Assembly (NCBI GenBank): GCA_007751475.1
Contig: CP036434.1
Location: 1,984,001 to 2,048,000, forward strand
Length of the DNA stretch: 64,000 nucleotides
Direction: 5' to 3'
Source of the DNA: Saltatorellus ferox
GTDB taxonomy: Bacteria > Planctomycetota > UBA1135 > GCA-002686595
Numbering within the stretch: position 1 is the stretch's first letter; the number at the start of each line of letters is the position of its first letter. Both the position numbers and the translations under genes were made by a program. The notes below the pieces were generated by a model. That model did no database searches and was not told where the DNA came from. It saw only the letters and a list, made by a program, of their open reading frames with translations. This document shows, one piece after another, positions 43,668-51,612 of this stretch.

Positions 43668-45215
43668 ATGAACTCTCCCGATACCACCTCGAAGGCCAGC
43701 GACAGCCTGGAGCCCCTTTACCACCGCGTGGTGAGGGGCTCCAGGCTGTCTCTGTGGGGTGAGACCACCGCGCGTGGAGTCCTCGGCTCAAGCTTGGCGT
43801 TCGCGGGGGCGCTCCTCGTGGGCCGCTCCATCCTCGGGCGGGATCTGATCGATTCCGGCTCGGCCTGGATCATGCTCGGCGCCAGCTGGCTGGTCGTGGG
43901 CGCGGCGGCCTGGTGGCACGCCGGGGAGGGCGCGATGACCCGGCGCGAGGCCGCGCTCTGGCTCGACCTGCGTTCGGACGCGAGCGGTCGCGTCGTGACG
44001 GCGAACGAGATCACGGAGGCGTCAGCCGCGCCGTGGCGGAGCGATGCGGAGTCCCGCGCCAGAGGCGTGATCGACGTCCCGCGCGCTCGGTGGTCGCGCA
44101 CGGTTCTGGCAATGGCGCTCGGGGCTGCGGCCCTCTTCGCGACGCGCTACGTGCCGCTGCGCGCACTGGCCGGAGGCGGACAGGGCGCGATCACGGAGGT
44201 GCTCCAGGAGCGGCTGGCGGACGTAATGGAGAAGCTGGAGGTGCTCGACGAGGAGGTGGCCCTCGAGGAGGAGGAGCGCGCCGAGCTGGAGGCTTCCCTG
44301 GAGCGACTCGAAGAGGCCATCCAGGACGACCCGGACATCGAGGCGACGTACGAGGCGCTCGATCGGATGGAGGAGCAGCTCGCGGCGCGCGCCGAAGAGG
44401 CCCTCGCCGACGCGAAGGCCGCCCTCGAGTCCCTGGCCGAGCAGCAGCTCGATCCTTCGCGTGACGCCTCGGGTGATGCCGCACCTGGCGCTGCTTCCGA
44501 CGTGCGATCCGAGGAGAGGCAGGCCGGCCTCCAGGCCATGGAGCAAGGCCTGTCGGACATGGCTCTGGCCGAGCTGTCGAGGCTCGCGGCCGGCGATCTC
44601 TCGGAGCTCTCGAAGGACGATCTCCAGAGGCTGAGCGCCGCGCTGGAGTCCGCGATGTCGGAGCCGCTCAGCGCCCTGGAGGATGCCGGTCTGCTCTCCA
44701 GCGCCCGCGTCGACTCCCTCCAGAATTCGCTGAAGGGCTCACCGTCGTCGTTCAAGCCCGCGGGCGAGCTGCGCGAACTCTCCGACGAACAGCTCGCCAT
44801 GCTGGGGCTCTGCCCCGACTGTGGGCAGGAGCCATGCGATCGATGCGCGTCGTCTGGCGAGCCATGAAAGGGCTCCGGAGGCTCCCCCGGTGGGGGAGCC
44901 GCCCAGGCATCGGCCACGCCGGGGACCGGCGGCATCTCCCAGGGACGCGGCGACGCGGAACTCGGGATCGGCGCGCCGTCGGATCCGTTCGCACAGGAGG
45001 CGTTCCAGTCCCGGCGCCTGACGCCCGCCGAGTACGCCACGCTCGACCGTTCCACGCTGATCGGTGTCGGCGTCGCCGTGCCCATTCCTTCCGGTTCCGC
45101 GGGCGAGGCTGCAGGCGGCAGCGCGCCCGCCACGACCTCGGCTGGCTCCTCCGCCTGGAAGCGCCGCATCGACCCTCGCCACCGCCGCGCCGTCTCGAAG
45201 TTCTTCGACCGCTGA
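43668..45215 (+). CDS. Coiled-coil membrane protein with in-frame UGA at codon 400 (recoding or nonsense candidate)
   Basis: From ATG 43668 the frame runs 399 codons to TGA 44865-44867, then stays open in the same frame for 115 more codons to TGA 45213-45215. Residues about 37-57, 65-85 and 142-165 are membrane segments and about 175-270 a Glu/Ala-rich coiled coil. A cysteine cluster (CPDCGQEPCDRC) sits just before the internal TGA. The downstream part begins with a Gly/Ser linker, then GISQGRGDAELGIG and ends WKRRIDPRHRRAVSKFFDR. It looks genuinely coding, resembles the C-terminus I recall for planctomycete proteins encoded before MoxR, and has no start codon of its own. The moxR start lies 5 bases after the final stop. 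Recoding, nonsense mutation and sequencing error all remain possible. Confidence 0.7.
43702..43749 (+). repeat. Long perfect hairpin inside the 5' coding region
   Basis: ACAGCCTGGAGCCCCT (43702-43717) and its exact complement (43734-43749) flank an inner ACCAC/GTGGT pair (43720-43724 and 43728-43732), giving a 16+5-bp hairpin starting 34 bases after the start codon of the UGA-containing gene. Confidence 0.8.
44880..44900 (+). promoter_or_regulatory. SECIS-like hairpin after the in-frame UGA
   Basis: GGCTCCCCC (44880-44888) pairs perfectly with GGGGGAGCC (44892-44900) around a GGT loop. The loop begins 22 bases after the UGA, close to the spacing in E. coli fdhF, and a GG(U) loop is the key bacterial SECIS feature. 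The E. coli-type bulged U is not seen. The stem also encodes Gly/Pro-rich linker residues, so it may be incidental. Confidence 0.35.
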
Positions 45216-45220
45216 TCCGC

Positions 45221-46261
45221 ATGACGCCCCAGACCCCGCCCGCTTCGTCTTCCCCGGAAGGAGCGCTCCTGCCACCGTCCGTGATCCAGCCCGCCCAGGC
45301 GCGCGCGCAGTCGCTGGTCGACGGACTCGATGCCGTGATCTTCGGTCAGCCCGACCTCACGCGCATGGTGGTCGTCGCCGTGCTCGCGCGAGGCAACGTG
45401 CTGCTCGAAGGGCTGCCGGGGCTCGGCAAGACCGAACTCGTGAAGGCCCTCGCGCATCTTCTGGGGCTCGACTTCAAGCGCCTGCAGTTCACGCCCGATC
45501 TGCTCCCCGGGGACGTGACCGGTGGGCACATGCTGGAGGAGACCGAGCGGGGCCGCACCATGGTCTTCCACCCCGGCCCCGTGTTCACGAACGTTCTCCT
45601 CGCCGACGAGATCAACCGCGCCTCCCCGAAGACGCAGTCGGCGCTCCTGGAGGCCATGCAGGAGCGCCGCGTGACCGTGCTCGGCGAGACGCGCAATCTG
45701 CCGCAGCCGTTCGTCGTGCTCGCGACCCAGAACCCGATCGAGCTGGAGGGCACCTATCCGCTGCCGGAAGCCCAGCTCGATCGCTTCCTCTTCAAGCTCG
45801 ACGTCCAGCACGCGGGGCGCGAGACGCTCGAGCGGATCGTGACCGAGCGCCGCGGCGGCCGCGCGCCCGAGCCGAAGGCGGTGCTCGACGCGGAGTCGCT
45901 CGGGGAACTCTTCGGCGTGGTCGACGGCGTGTTCCTGCCGGCGGCCGTGGCGTCGTGGCTGGCGCGGATCTGCGCGGCCACGCATCCCACGAGCCCGGAC
46001 GCGCCGGAGGCGGTCAAGCAGTACGTGCGCTTCGGCGCGTCCCCGCGGGCGGCGATTTCGATCGCGGAGAGCGCGCGCGCCCATGCGCTTCTCGGAGGCA
46101 AGCCGAACGTGGGCTTCGACGACGTGCGCGCGGTGGCGGCCCATGCGCTCGGGCACAGGCTCGCGCTGGATTACAAGGCGCGCCTCGACGGCAAGACGGG
46201 CCGCGACATGGCGAACGCGGTGCTCGGCGCCGTGCCGGAGATGGAGCGTGGACGTGGGTAG
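45221..46261 (+). CDS. MoxR family AAA ATPase
   Basis: 346 aa from ATG 45221, 5 bases after the preceding stop. The frame is open back to 44834 but that part is Arg-rich antisense-like noise. AAA_3 features: Walker A GLPGLGKT near residue 65, Walker B VLLADEIN, sensor 1 ATQNPIELEGTYPLPEAQLDRF, and the AAA lid with RAAISIAESARAHAL. MoxR proteins act as chaperones with VWA-domain partners and DUF58 proteins to assemble or activate complexes. The DUF58 partner is four genes downstream; BatA/VWA partners are convergent at 55-59.7 kb. Cytoplasmic. Confidence 0.95.
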   Translation: MTPQTPPASSSPEGALLPPSVIQPAQARAQSLVDGLDAVIFGQPDLTRMVVVAVLARGNVLLEGLPGLGKTELVKALAHLLGLDFKRLQFTPDLLPGDVTGGHMLEETERGRTMVFHPGPVFTNVLLADEINRASPKTQSALLEAMQERRVTVLGETRNLPQPFVVLATQNPIELEGTYPLPEAQLDRFLFKLDVQHAGRETLERIVTERRGGRAPEPKAVLDAESLGELFGVVDGVFLPAAVASWLARICAATHPTSPDAPEAVKQYVRFGASPRAAISIAESARAHALLGGKPNVGFDDVRAVAAHALGHRLALDYKARLDGKTGRDMANAVLGAVPEMERGRG

Positions 46262-48203
46262 CCCGCGGTCATGGGGGAGAGCCCTCACGTGGCTCGTGAG
46301 CACGCTGCTCCTGGCGTCCGTGGCGAGCGCCTTCGCTCTCCGCCCGCAGCTGGGAACGACGTACCACGTGGGAGATCTACGGGTGACGGCGGAGTCGTTC
46401 GTCCCCACCGAGGTGCGCCGCGGGTTCGCTCCCGTGCGATTCCGGGTGTCGAACGACGGTTTCGCGCGCGAGTCGCTGGACGTCTCCATCAAGACCTCCT
46501 GGAGCAACAGGATGGCGCGGAGTGAGCAGTCCTTCGCCCTGGCACTGGAGCCCGGGACCACGCGCACGCTGGAGCGCCTTCTCCCGATCGGTCGCTCCGA
46601 CGGTCGCACCAGCTTCTACTTGACTCTGCTGAGCGGCGGGGATCGCCACACCCTGGTCCTGCCCATCGCGGAGGACTCCGCGCAGTTCACGGGTCGCGTG
46701 ATCGGCTTCCTCGGAAGAAGCAAGCTCTCCGATGTCCGTCTGGCAACGCTCCGTTCCGTCCTGCCGCTGGATGACGGCATGGAGATCCGCGGCGTGTTCC
46801 AGGATCCCACGGGCGGAAGTCGTCGTTCGGGTTCCAGCGATCAGGCGGCGGCGCTCTTCTCGCTGGCCCTGGAGGAGATGCCCACCCTCACCGCGGGCTG
46901 GTCGTCCGTGGACACGGTGTTCGTGGACGTGGACGGTGAGTTCCGTCGGGATCCGCGCTGGACGAGGCTTCTGGAATGGACGCGCCAGGGCGGCCAGCTG
47001 GTGCTCGTCGGGAATGACCTGGATCGACGCCTCGGGGCGATCGAGGGGCTCGCGGGCATGATGTCTCCGAAGCTCGCGCTGGAGCCCGATGACATGGCCC
47101 GTGCGATCGCGGCGGACCTTGCGGCGGAGGTCTCCGTGTTCCGGGCGGGATTCGGCTTGCTCGCGAGGCTCGAGGTGAAGGACGGCGCACTCCCGTTCCT
47201 TCAGGAGTCGGACGGACCCTCGCCGGAGCACCGCCCGTTCACAGGGGCGCTCAAGATCCTCGATCGGGCCCTGCCCGAGGCCGGCACGCTGCCCTACTCG
47301 GAGAATCCCGAGTCGCGGTACTACGCCTCGATCCTAGACCTCGCGGACCGGGCGCGCTTCCGGACGTGGGCCGTGCCGTTTCCCGACGAGACCCTTCCGA
47401 TCCGGCCCGTGCTCGGCATCCTCACGATCTTCGCGCTGCTGGTCGGTCCGGGCAGCGTGATCTACTCCAGAAAGAAGAAGCGGCCGGGCCTCCTGCTCTT
47501 CATGGTTCCCGCCCTTTCGGCTTTCACGACCGCTCTCATCGTTGCCTTCGGGCTCCTGCGCCAGGGTTTCGGGACGGAGGGCTTTGCTCACTCGCTGACC
47601 ATCGTGGATCAGATGCAGGACCAGGCGACCGCGATGCTGCGCCGCGAACTCGTTCTCGGCAGGGGAGGGCAGACCCTGCAGCCGCTGCCGAGCACGACGC
47701 TGTTCGTGCCCGACCGCGGCGAGGAAGGTCGCACGCGGGTCGTGGAGATGGACGGGAACCAGCTGGTCCTCTCCGGTGATTTCCTGCCGGTGCGGGAGCG
47801 GACGCAGCACGTCTCGATCTCGGCCGACACGACGCGGGCGCGGCTGGAATGGACGCCGCCCGACGGGAACACCATGACGGTGACCAATGCGCTCGGAGTG
47901 GACCTCGAAGGACTCCAGGTGCGGGCTCCGGACGGTGCGATCTATGGGACGGCGACCGGCGTGCCCCTCGGCGCCACGGCGACCCTTTCGCGGGAGTCGA
48001 AGGCGACGATCGAGAAGCGATTCCAGGACGCCCGCGACGACCCCATCTTCGAGGCGGCTCTGCTGCCCCGCTGCGGCTACCTCGCGGTCGCCGCGAAGAT
48101 GGGGCCGGGCGTCGACGAATGCTCGGTCGAGATGACGGAGCTGCACGGCGTCCATGGCATCGTGGGGCTGATGGATCCGGACCCGGAAAGGTGGCGCCCA
48201 TGA
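46248..48203 (+). CDS. Large membrane protein of the MoxR-ABC operon, function unknown
   Basis: 651 aa from GTG 46248. GTG 46254 is equally plausible; both have a GGAG about 7 bases upstream. It overlaps the end of moxR by 14 bases. An N-terminal membrane segment (about 13-30) is followed by a beta-rich extracytoplasmic part of about 350 residues with a TVFVDVDGEFRRDPRWTRLLEWTRQGGQLVLVG stretch similar to GldG/glutamine amidotransferase-like folds. Two membrane helices lie near 385-425 (VLGILTIFALLVGPGSVIY and LFMVPALSAFTTALIVAFG), then a soluble beta domain. In this position such proteins may be auxiliary subunits of the ABC exporter encoded next. It overlaps the ATPase gene by 4 bases (ATGA). 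Confidence 0.65.
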   Translation: MDVGSPRSWGRALTWLVSTLLLASVASAFALRPQLGTTYHVGDLRVTAESFVPTEVRRGFAPVRFRVSNDGFARESLDVSIKTSWSNRMARSEQSFALALEPGTTRTLERLLPIGRSDGRTSFYLTLLSGGDRHTLVLPIAEDSAQFTGRVIGFLGRSKLSDVRLATLRSVLPLDDGMEIRGVFQDPTGGSRRSGSSDQAAALFSLALEEMPTLTAGWSSVDTVFVDVDGEFRRDPRWTRLLEWTRQGGQLVLVGNDLDRRLGAIEGLAGMMSPKLALEPDDMARAIAADLAAEVSVFRAGFGLLARLEVKDGALPFLQESDGPSPEHRPFTGALKILDRALPEAGTLPYSENPESRYYASILDLADRARFRTWAVPFPDETLPIRPVLGILTIFALLVGPGSVIYSRKKKRPGLLLFMVPALSAFTTALIVAFGLLRQGFGTEGFAHSLTIVDQMQDQATAMLRRELVLGRGGQTLQPLPSTTLFVPDRGEEGRTRVVEMDGNQLVLSGDFLPVRERTQHVSISADTTRARLEWTPPDGNTMTVTNALGVDLEGLQVRAPDGAIYGTATGVPLGATATLSRESKATIEKRFQDARDDPIFEAALLPRCGYLAVAAKMGPGVDECSVEMTELHGVHGIVGLMDPDPERWRP

Positions 48204-49135
48204 CCAGCGCACTGGAGATCCGAGGGATCACCAAGCAGTTCGGCCCGACGAAGGCGGTCGACAGCGTGTCGTTCTCCCTGGAGCCCGGCGAGATCTGCGG
48301 CTTCATCGGCCCGAACGGCGCCGGCAAGACGACGACGATGCGGATCATCTCGACGCTGGAGCTGCCCGATAGCGGAGACGTCTTCGTCGATGGCGTTTCG
48401 GTGCTGGCGGCGGCCCGCGAGGTCCGTTCGCGCCTGGGCTTCATGCCCGATTCCTACGGGGCGTACGGCGCCACCACGGTCACGGAGTACCTCGACTTCT
48501 TCGCGCGGGCCCATGGACTTCGGGGTCGAGTGCGCTCGCAGACCCTCGCGAGCGTGATGGACTTCACCTCGCTCCATCCCCTGGCCGGCAAGCACATCGA
48601 CGCGCTCTCCAAGGGCATGAAACAGCGGCTCTGTCTCGCGAAGACCCTGCTCAACGATCCGAAGCTGCTGATCCTCGACGAGCCAGCGGCCGGCCTGGAC
48701 CCGCGCGCGCGCGTGGAGCTTCGGGAACTCGTCAGCGCGCTGGGCGATACCGGCAAGGCGGTGCTGCTCTCCTCGCACATCCTCACCGAACTCGCCGAAG
48801 TCTGCGATTCGGTGGCGGTGATCGAAGCCGGTCGGCTCCAGGCCAAGGGGCGCGTGGATGAGATGATGCGGGCGACCCGGGCCCAGGCGGAGGTGACCTG
48901 CCGCGTCCTGAGTGACCCGGCGGCAGGCCTTCGTGCCATCGCCGAGATGCCCCACGTGCTCGGCGCACGCCTCCAGGGCGAGGCGATCGTCTTCGCCTTC
49001 GCGGGCAGCGACGCCGATCGCGCGAGTCTCCTGGCGGAACTCGTGCGTCGGGGCGTTCAGCCGGTCGACTTCGCCGCCCGCGTGACGAACCTCGAGGACG
49101 TGTTCCTCTCCGTGACCAAGGGGACGCTGCAATGA
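48200..49135 (+). CDS. ABC transporter ATP-binding protein
   Basis: 311 aa from ATG 48200. Walker A GPNGAGKTTT, Q-loop region LGFMPDSYGAYG, signature LSKGMKQRL (a variant of LSGGQ as in the Nat/Gld-type exporters), Walker B LLILDEPAAGLDP and switch His in LSSHILTEL. The C-terminal 80 residues form an extra beta domain common in ABC-2 type exporters. It pairs with the permease encoded immediately downstream with a 4-base overlap. The substrate is unknown. Confidence 0.95.
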   Translation: MTSALEIRGITKQFGPTKAVDSVSFSLEPGEICGFIGPNGAGKTTTMRIISTLELPDSGDVFVDGVSVLAAAREVRSRLGFMPDSYGAYGATTVTEYLDFFARAHGLRGRVRSQTLASVMDFTSLHPLAGKHIDALSKGMKQRLCLAKTLLNDPKLLILDEPAAGLDPRARVELRELVSALGDTGKAVLLSSHILTELAEVCDSVAVIEAGRLQAKGRVDEMMRATRAQAEVTCRVLSDPAAGLRAIAEMPHVLGARLQGEAIVFAFAGSDADRASLLAELVRRGVQPVDFAARVTNLEDVFLSVTKGTLQ

Positions 49136-50703
49136 CGAACTCTGCTTCCATCGAGTCCTTGCCAGGCTCCGACGCCCACGGGGAGCGCCCGCACGGGATC
49201 TTCGAGCGCCTCGGGGACTGGCTCAATCCCGTGCTGGTGAAGGAGGTGCGGCAGGCCCAGCGCGGTCGGGTCTTCACGGTGGCCCTCGTGGCGACCGTTC
49301 TGATCACGCTGCTCTCCTGCGTCATCATGGCGCTGGATCTGAGCGACTCGAACACCCAGCCCGGGCGCAGCTTCTTCACGGTGGTCTACGTCTTCGTCTG
49401 CGGCGCGATGATGCTGGTCGTGCCGTTCCAGGCGTTCAGCTCCATGGGCTCCGAGTGGGACGATCACACCTACGAGATGCTGGTGCTTTCGAACCTGAAG
49501 CCGAGGCAGATCGTGATGGGCAAGCTGCTGGCTGCCGTCGTGCAGTCGGCGCTGCTCCTCGCGGTCTTCCTGCCGTTCCTGGCCACGGCGTTTCTCCTGC
49601 GGGGCGTGGACATGCTCGTCCTGGGGGTGGTGCTGGCGCTGACCGCCTATGCCAGCGTCTGGCTCTCGACGTTCTCCATCATGCTGTCGGCGGTGACCCG
49701 GAATCGCCTGCTTCGAGTGCTGCTCATGGTGATGCTGGGTGGCGGGCTCGCGTCCCTGGTCTCAGGGGCCGCCGCGCTGGCCCAGGAGTTCATCAATCGT
49801 CCCGATCAGATGGCGGACACCGAGTTCTGGATTGCGCTGCCCCAGATCCTCGTGGTCTTCACCCTGCTAGGGGTGCTGGCCTTCGTGATCACCTGCAACC
49901 TGCTCGCCCACGAGGAGGAGAATCGATCCAGCAACGTCCGAATCCTGGGCTCGGTCGCCATATTCGCCTTGCTGGCCCTCGTCGCCCTGAACGTCGGGCT
50001 GGCGACGGTCGGGCTGCCGCGGGAAGGGGTCTTCGGTTTCTCCGTCGTCGGCATCTTCGCGCTGACCGCGGTCTCCGTATTTCTATGCAGCGAGCCGGAA
50101 CGGCTCGGGCGGCGGGTTGGGCCCACGGTGCCAAGGAGGCCGTGGCTCGCGTTCCTCACGCTGCCGTGGTACCCAGGGGGAGGACGTGGCGCTGCGTATC
50201 TGCTGCTCCACCTCGCCGTCCTCGTGGCCGGCGGCTTCGCGATCGCGCTCTTCGCCGAACCGCCGTCGTATGCGCGGACCCCAGCGAGTTCCAGCCTCAA
50301 CAGCGAGGGAGGGGCGGTGCTGCTGCTGTCGGCGGTGTACGCGGTCCTTTACACGCTCGTGCCAATCGGGATCCTCGCCATGTTCACGCGCAACACGAGT
50401 GGGGGCCGTAAGTTCATGCGAACGATCGCCTTCTTCAGCCCGTTTCTCTATGTGCTGGTGCCGGCCATCTTCGGGCTCGTCGTGGGGAGCTACGAACTGA
50501 GGAGCACTCGCCATGTCGGCAATCCGGTGCGGACGATGGCCGGTAGCGTGAGCGCCTTCGAAGACCATCGGGACGGCGTCTTCTTCATCCTCTTGCCGCT
50601 GGCGCTCTTCGGCATCGTCTTGGCGCTTCCCAAGATCCTGCGCGCCGTCCGGGAGACCGCGACCGCGCGCCAGGCAGTGCCCGTCGAACGTTCCGACCGG
50701 TGA
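49132..50703 (+). CDS. ABC-2 type permease
   Basis: 523 aa integral membrane protein with roughly ten to twelve hydrophobic helices. The N-terminus WLNPVLVKEVRQAQRGRVF is typical of ABC-2 permeases of gliding or exporter type, followed by a SMGSEWDDHTYEMLVLSNLKPRQIVMGKLL coupling segment that contacts the ATPase. It overlaps the ATPase stop by 4 bases (ATGA) and the next gene by 4 (GTGA). In Bacteroidetes, Gld-type transporters of this architecture accompany gliding machinery; here the setting with MoxR/DUF58 suggests an exporter tied to envelope-complex assembly. That function is inference. Confidence 0.88.
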   Translation: MTNSASIESLPGSDAHGERPHGIFERLGDWLNPVLVKEVRQAQRGRVFTVALVATVLITLLSCVIMALDLSDSNTQPGRSFFTVVYVFVCGAMMLVVPFQAFSSMGSEWDDHTYEMLVLSNLKPRQIVMGKLLAAVVQSALLLAVFLPFLATAFLLRGVDMLVLGVVLALTAYASVWLSTFSIMLSAVTRNRLLRVLLMVMLGGGLASLVSGAAALAQEFINRPDQMADTEFWIALPQILVVFTLLGVLAFVITCNLLAHEEENRSSNVRILGSVAIFALLALVALNVGLATVGLPREGVFGFSVVGIFALTAVSVFLCSEPERLGRRVGPTVPRRPWLAFLTLPWYPGGGRGAAYLLLHLAVLVAGGFAIALFAEPPSYARTPASSSLNSEGGAVLLLSAVYAVLYTLVPIGILAMFTRNTSGGRKFMRTIAFFSPFLYVLVPAIFGLVVGSYELRSTRHVGNPVRTMAGSVSAFEDHRDGVFFILLPLALFGIVLALPKILRAVRETATARQAVPVERSDR

Positions 50704-51551
50704 GCGAATTCGTGTCGCCTTCGGAAGCCGCGCTCCGCGAGGGAGCGCGCTGGACCCTCAGTCTCCATCACGCGCCCCGCGGCGGCGTGACGGGCGACCT
50801 GCTCGGCCGAGGCAGCGGGTCGTCGATGGAGTTCCACGACAGGCGACCGTATTCACCGGGTGACGATGTACGCCACATCGACTGGCGTGCGCTGGCGAGG
50901 AGCGACGAGGTCCTCGTGCGCGTGCACCGGGAGGAGGTCGCGCCGCGGCTCGATCTTTTCGTCGATACCTCTTCGTCGATGGCGACGACCGAATCGAAGG
51001 CCCAGCGCGCCGTCGATCTGGTGGCCGTGCTGGCCCGGGCAGCCCGGGCCGGCGGCTACGCCGTTCGGCTCGTGGGCCTCGGTGATCGCGTCGAGCGGAT
51101 CTCGGTCGAGGAGCTCCTGGGGGAAGGGCTCCGCTTTGCCTCGAAACGTCCCCTGCACGACCTCGTGGCCGAGGCGGGTGGGGATGCGCGTCCCAGTTCG
51201 GTGCGCGTCGTCGTCTCGGACTTCCTGGTGCCAGCGGACCCGGGCCGCCTCGTCCAACCCTTCGCGCGTGACGCCGGTCGCGTCGTCTTGCTTCAGGTCC
51301 TGTCGAAGGACGACGCCGAACCCGAGGCCCACGGAGCCCTGCGCCTCGTGGACTCGGAGCACGGGGGGATCCGCGAGGTGGTCGTGGATCGCTCGACGCT
51401 CAGGCGCTACGCCGAGCGCCTGGCGCGGCTCCAGAGCGGCCTCGCGGAGGCCGTACGGCGTCACGGGGGCCTGTTCCTTCCGGCTCGATCCGACCTCGAG
51501 CTTTCCGGCGCGCTGGAGTCACTCGCCCGCGGCGGCCTCCTCGATTGCTGA
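50700..51551 (+). CDS. DUF58 domain protein
   Basis: 283 aa starting at GTG 50700, which overlaps the permease stop as GTGA. DUF58 hallmarks are SSMEFHDRRPYSPGDDVRHIDWRALARSDEVLVRVHREE (about residues 40-80) and a VWA-like fold with DTSSSMATTESK carrying a MIDAS-type DxSxS. DUF58 proteins are regular MoxR partners. It is the last gene of the plus-strand MoxR operon; a 61-bp gap follows before the secreted GH13 gene. Probably cytoplasmic. Confidence 0.93.
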   Translation: MSEFVSPSEAALREGARWTLSLHHAPRGGVTGDLLGRGSGSSMEFHDRRPYSPGDDVRHIDWRALARSDEVLVRVHREEVAPRLDLFVDTSSSMATTESKAQRAVDLVAVLARAARAGGYAVRLVGLGDRVERISVEELLGEGLRFASKRPLHDLVAEAGGDARPSSVRVVVSDFLVPADPGRLVQPFARDAGRVVLLQVLSKDDAEPEAHGALRLVDSEHGGIREVVVDRSTLRRYAERLARLQSGLAEAVRRHGGLFLPARSDLELSGALESLARGGLLDC

Positions 51552-51612
51552 AATCACGCCGCTGATGCAAGCTAGACAGGCCACGACCGTCCACCCCTGA
51601 CATCCCGAATCG

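Noticed and set aside
44834..45220. Open frame leading into moxR that would start at 44834
   Set aside because: It is Arg/Pro-rich and antisense-like in composition, while frame 0 over the same bases is protein-like and continues the upstream gene. The MoxR N-terminus starts at 45221.
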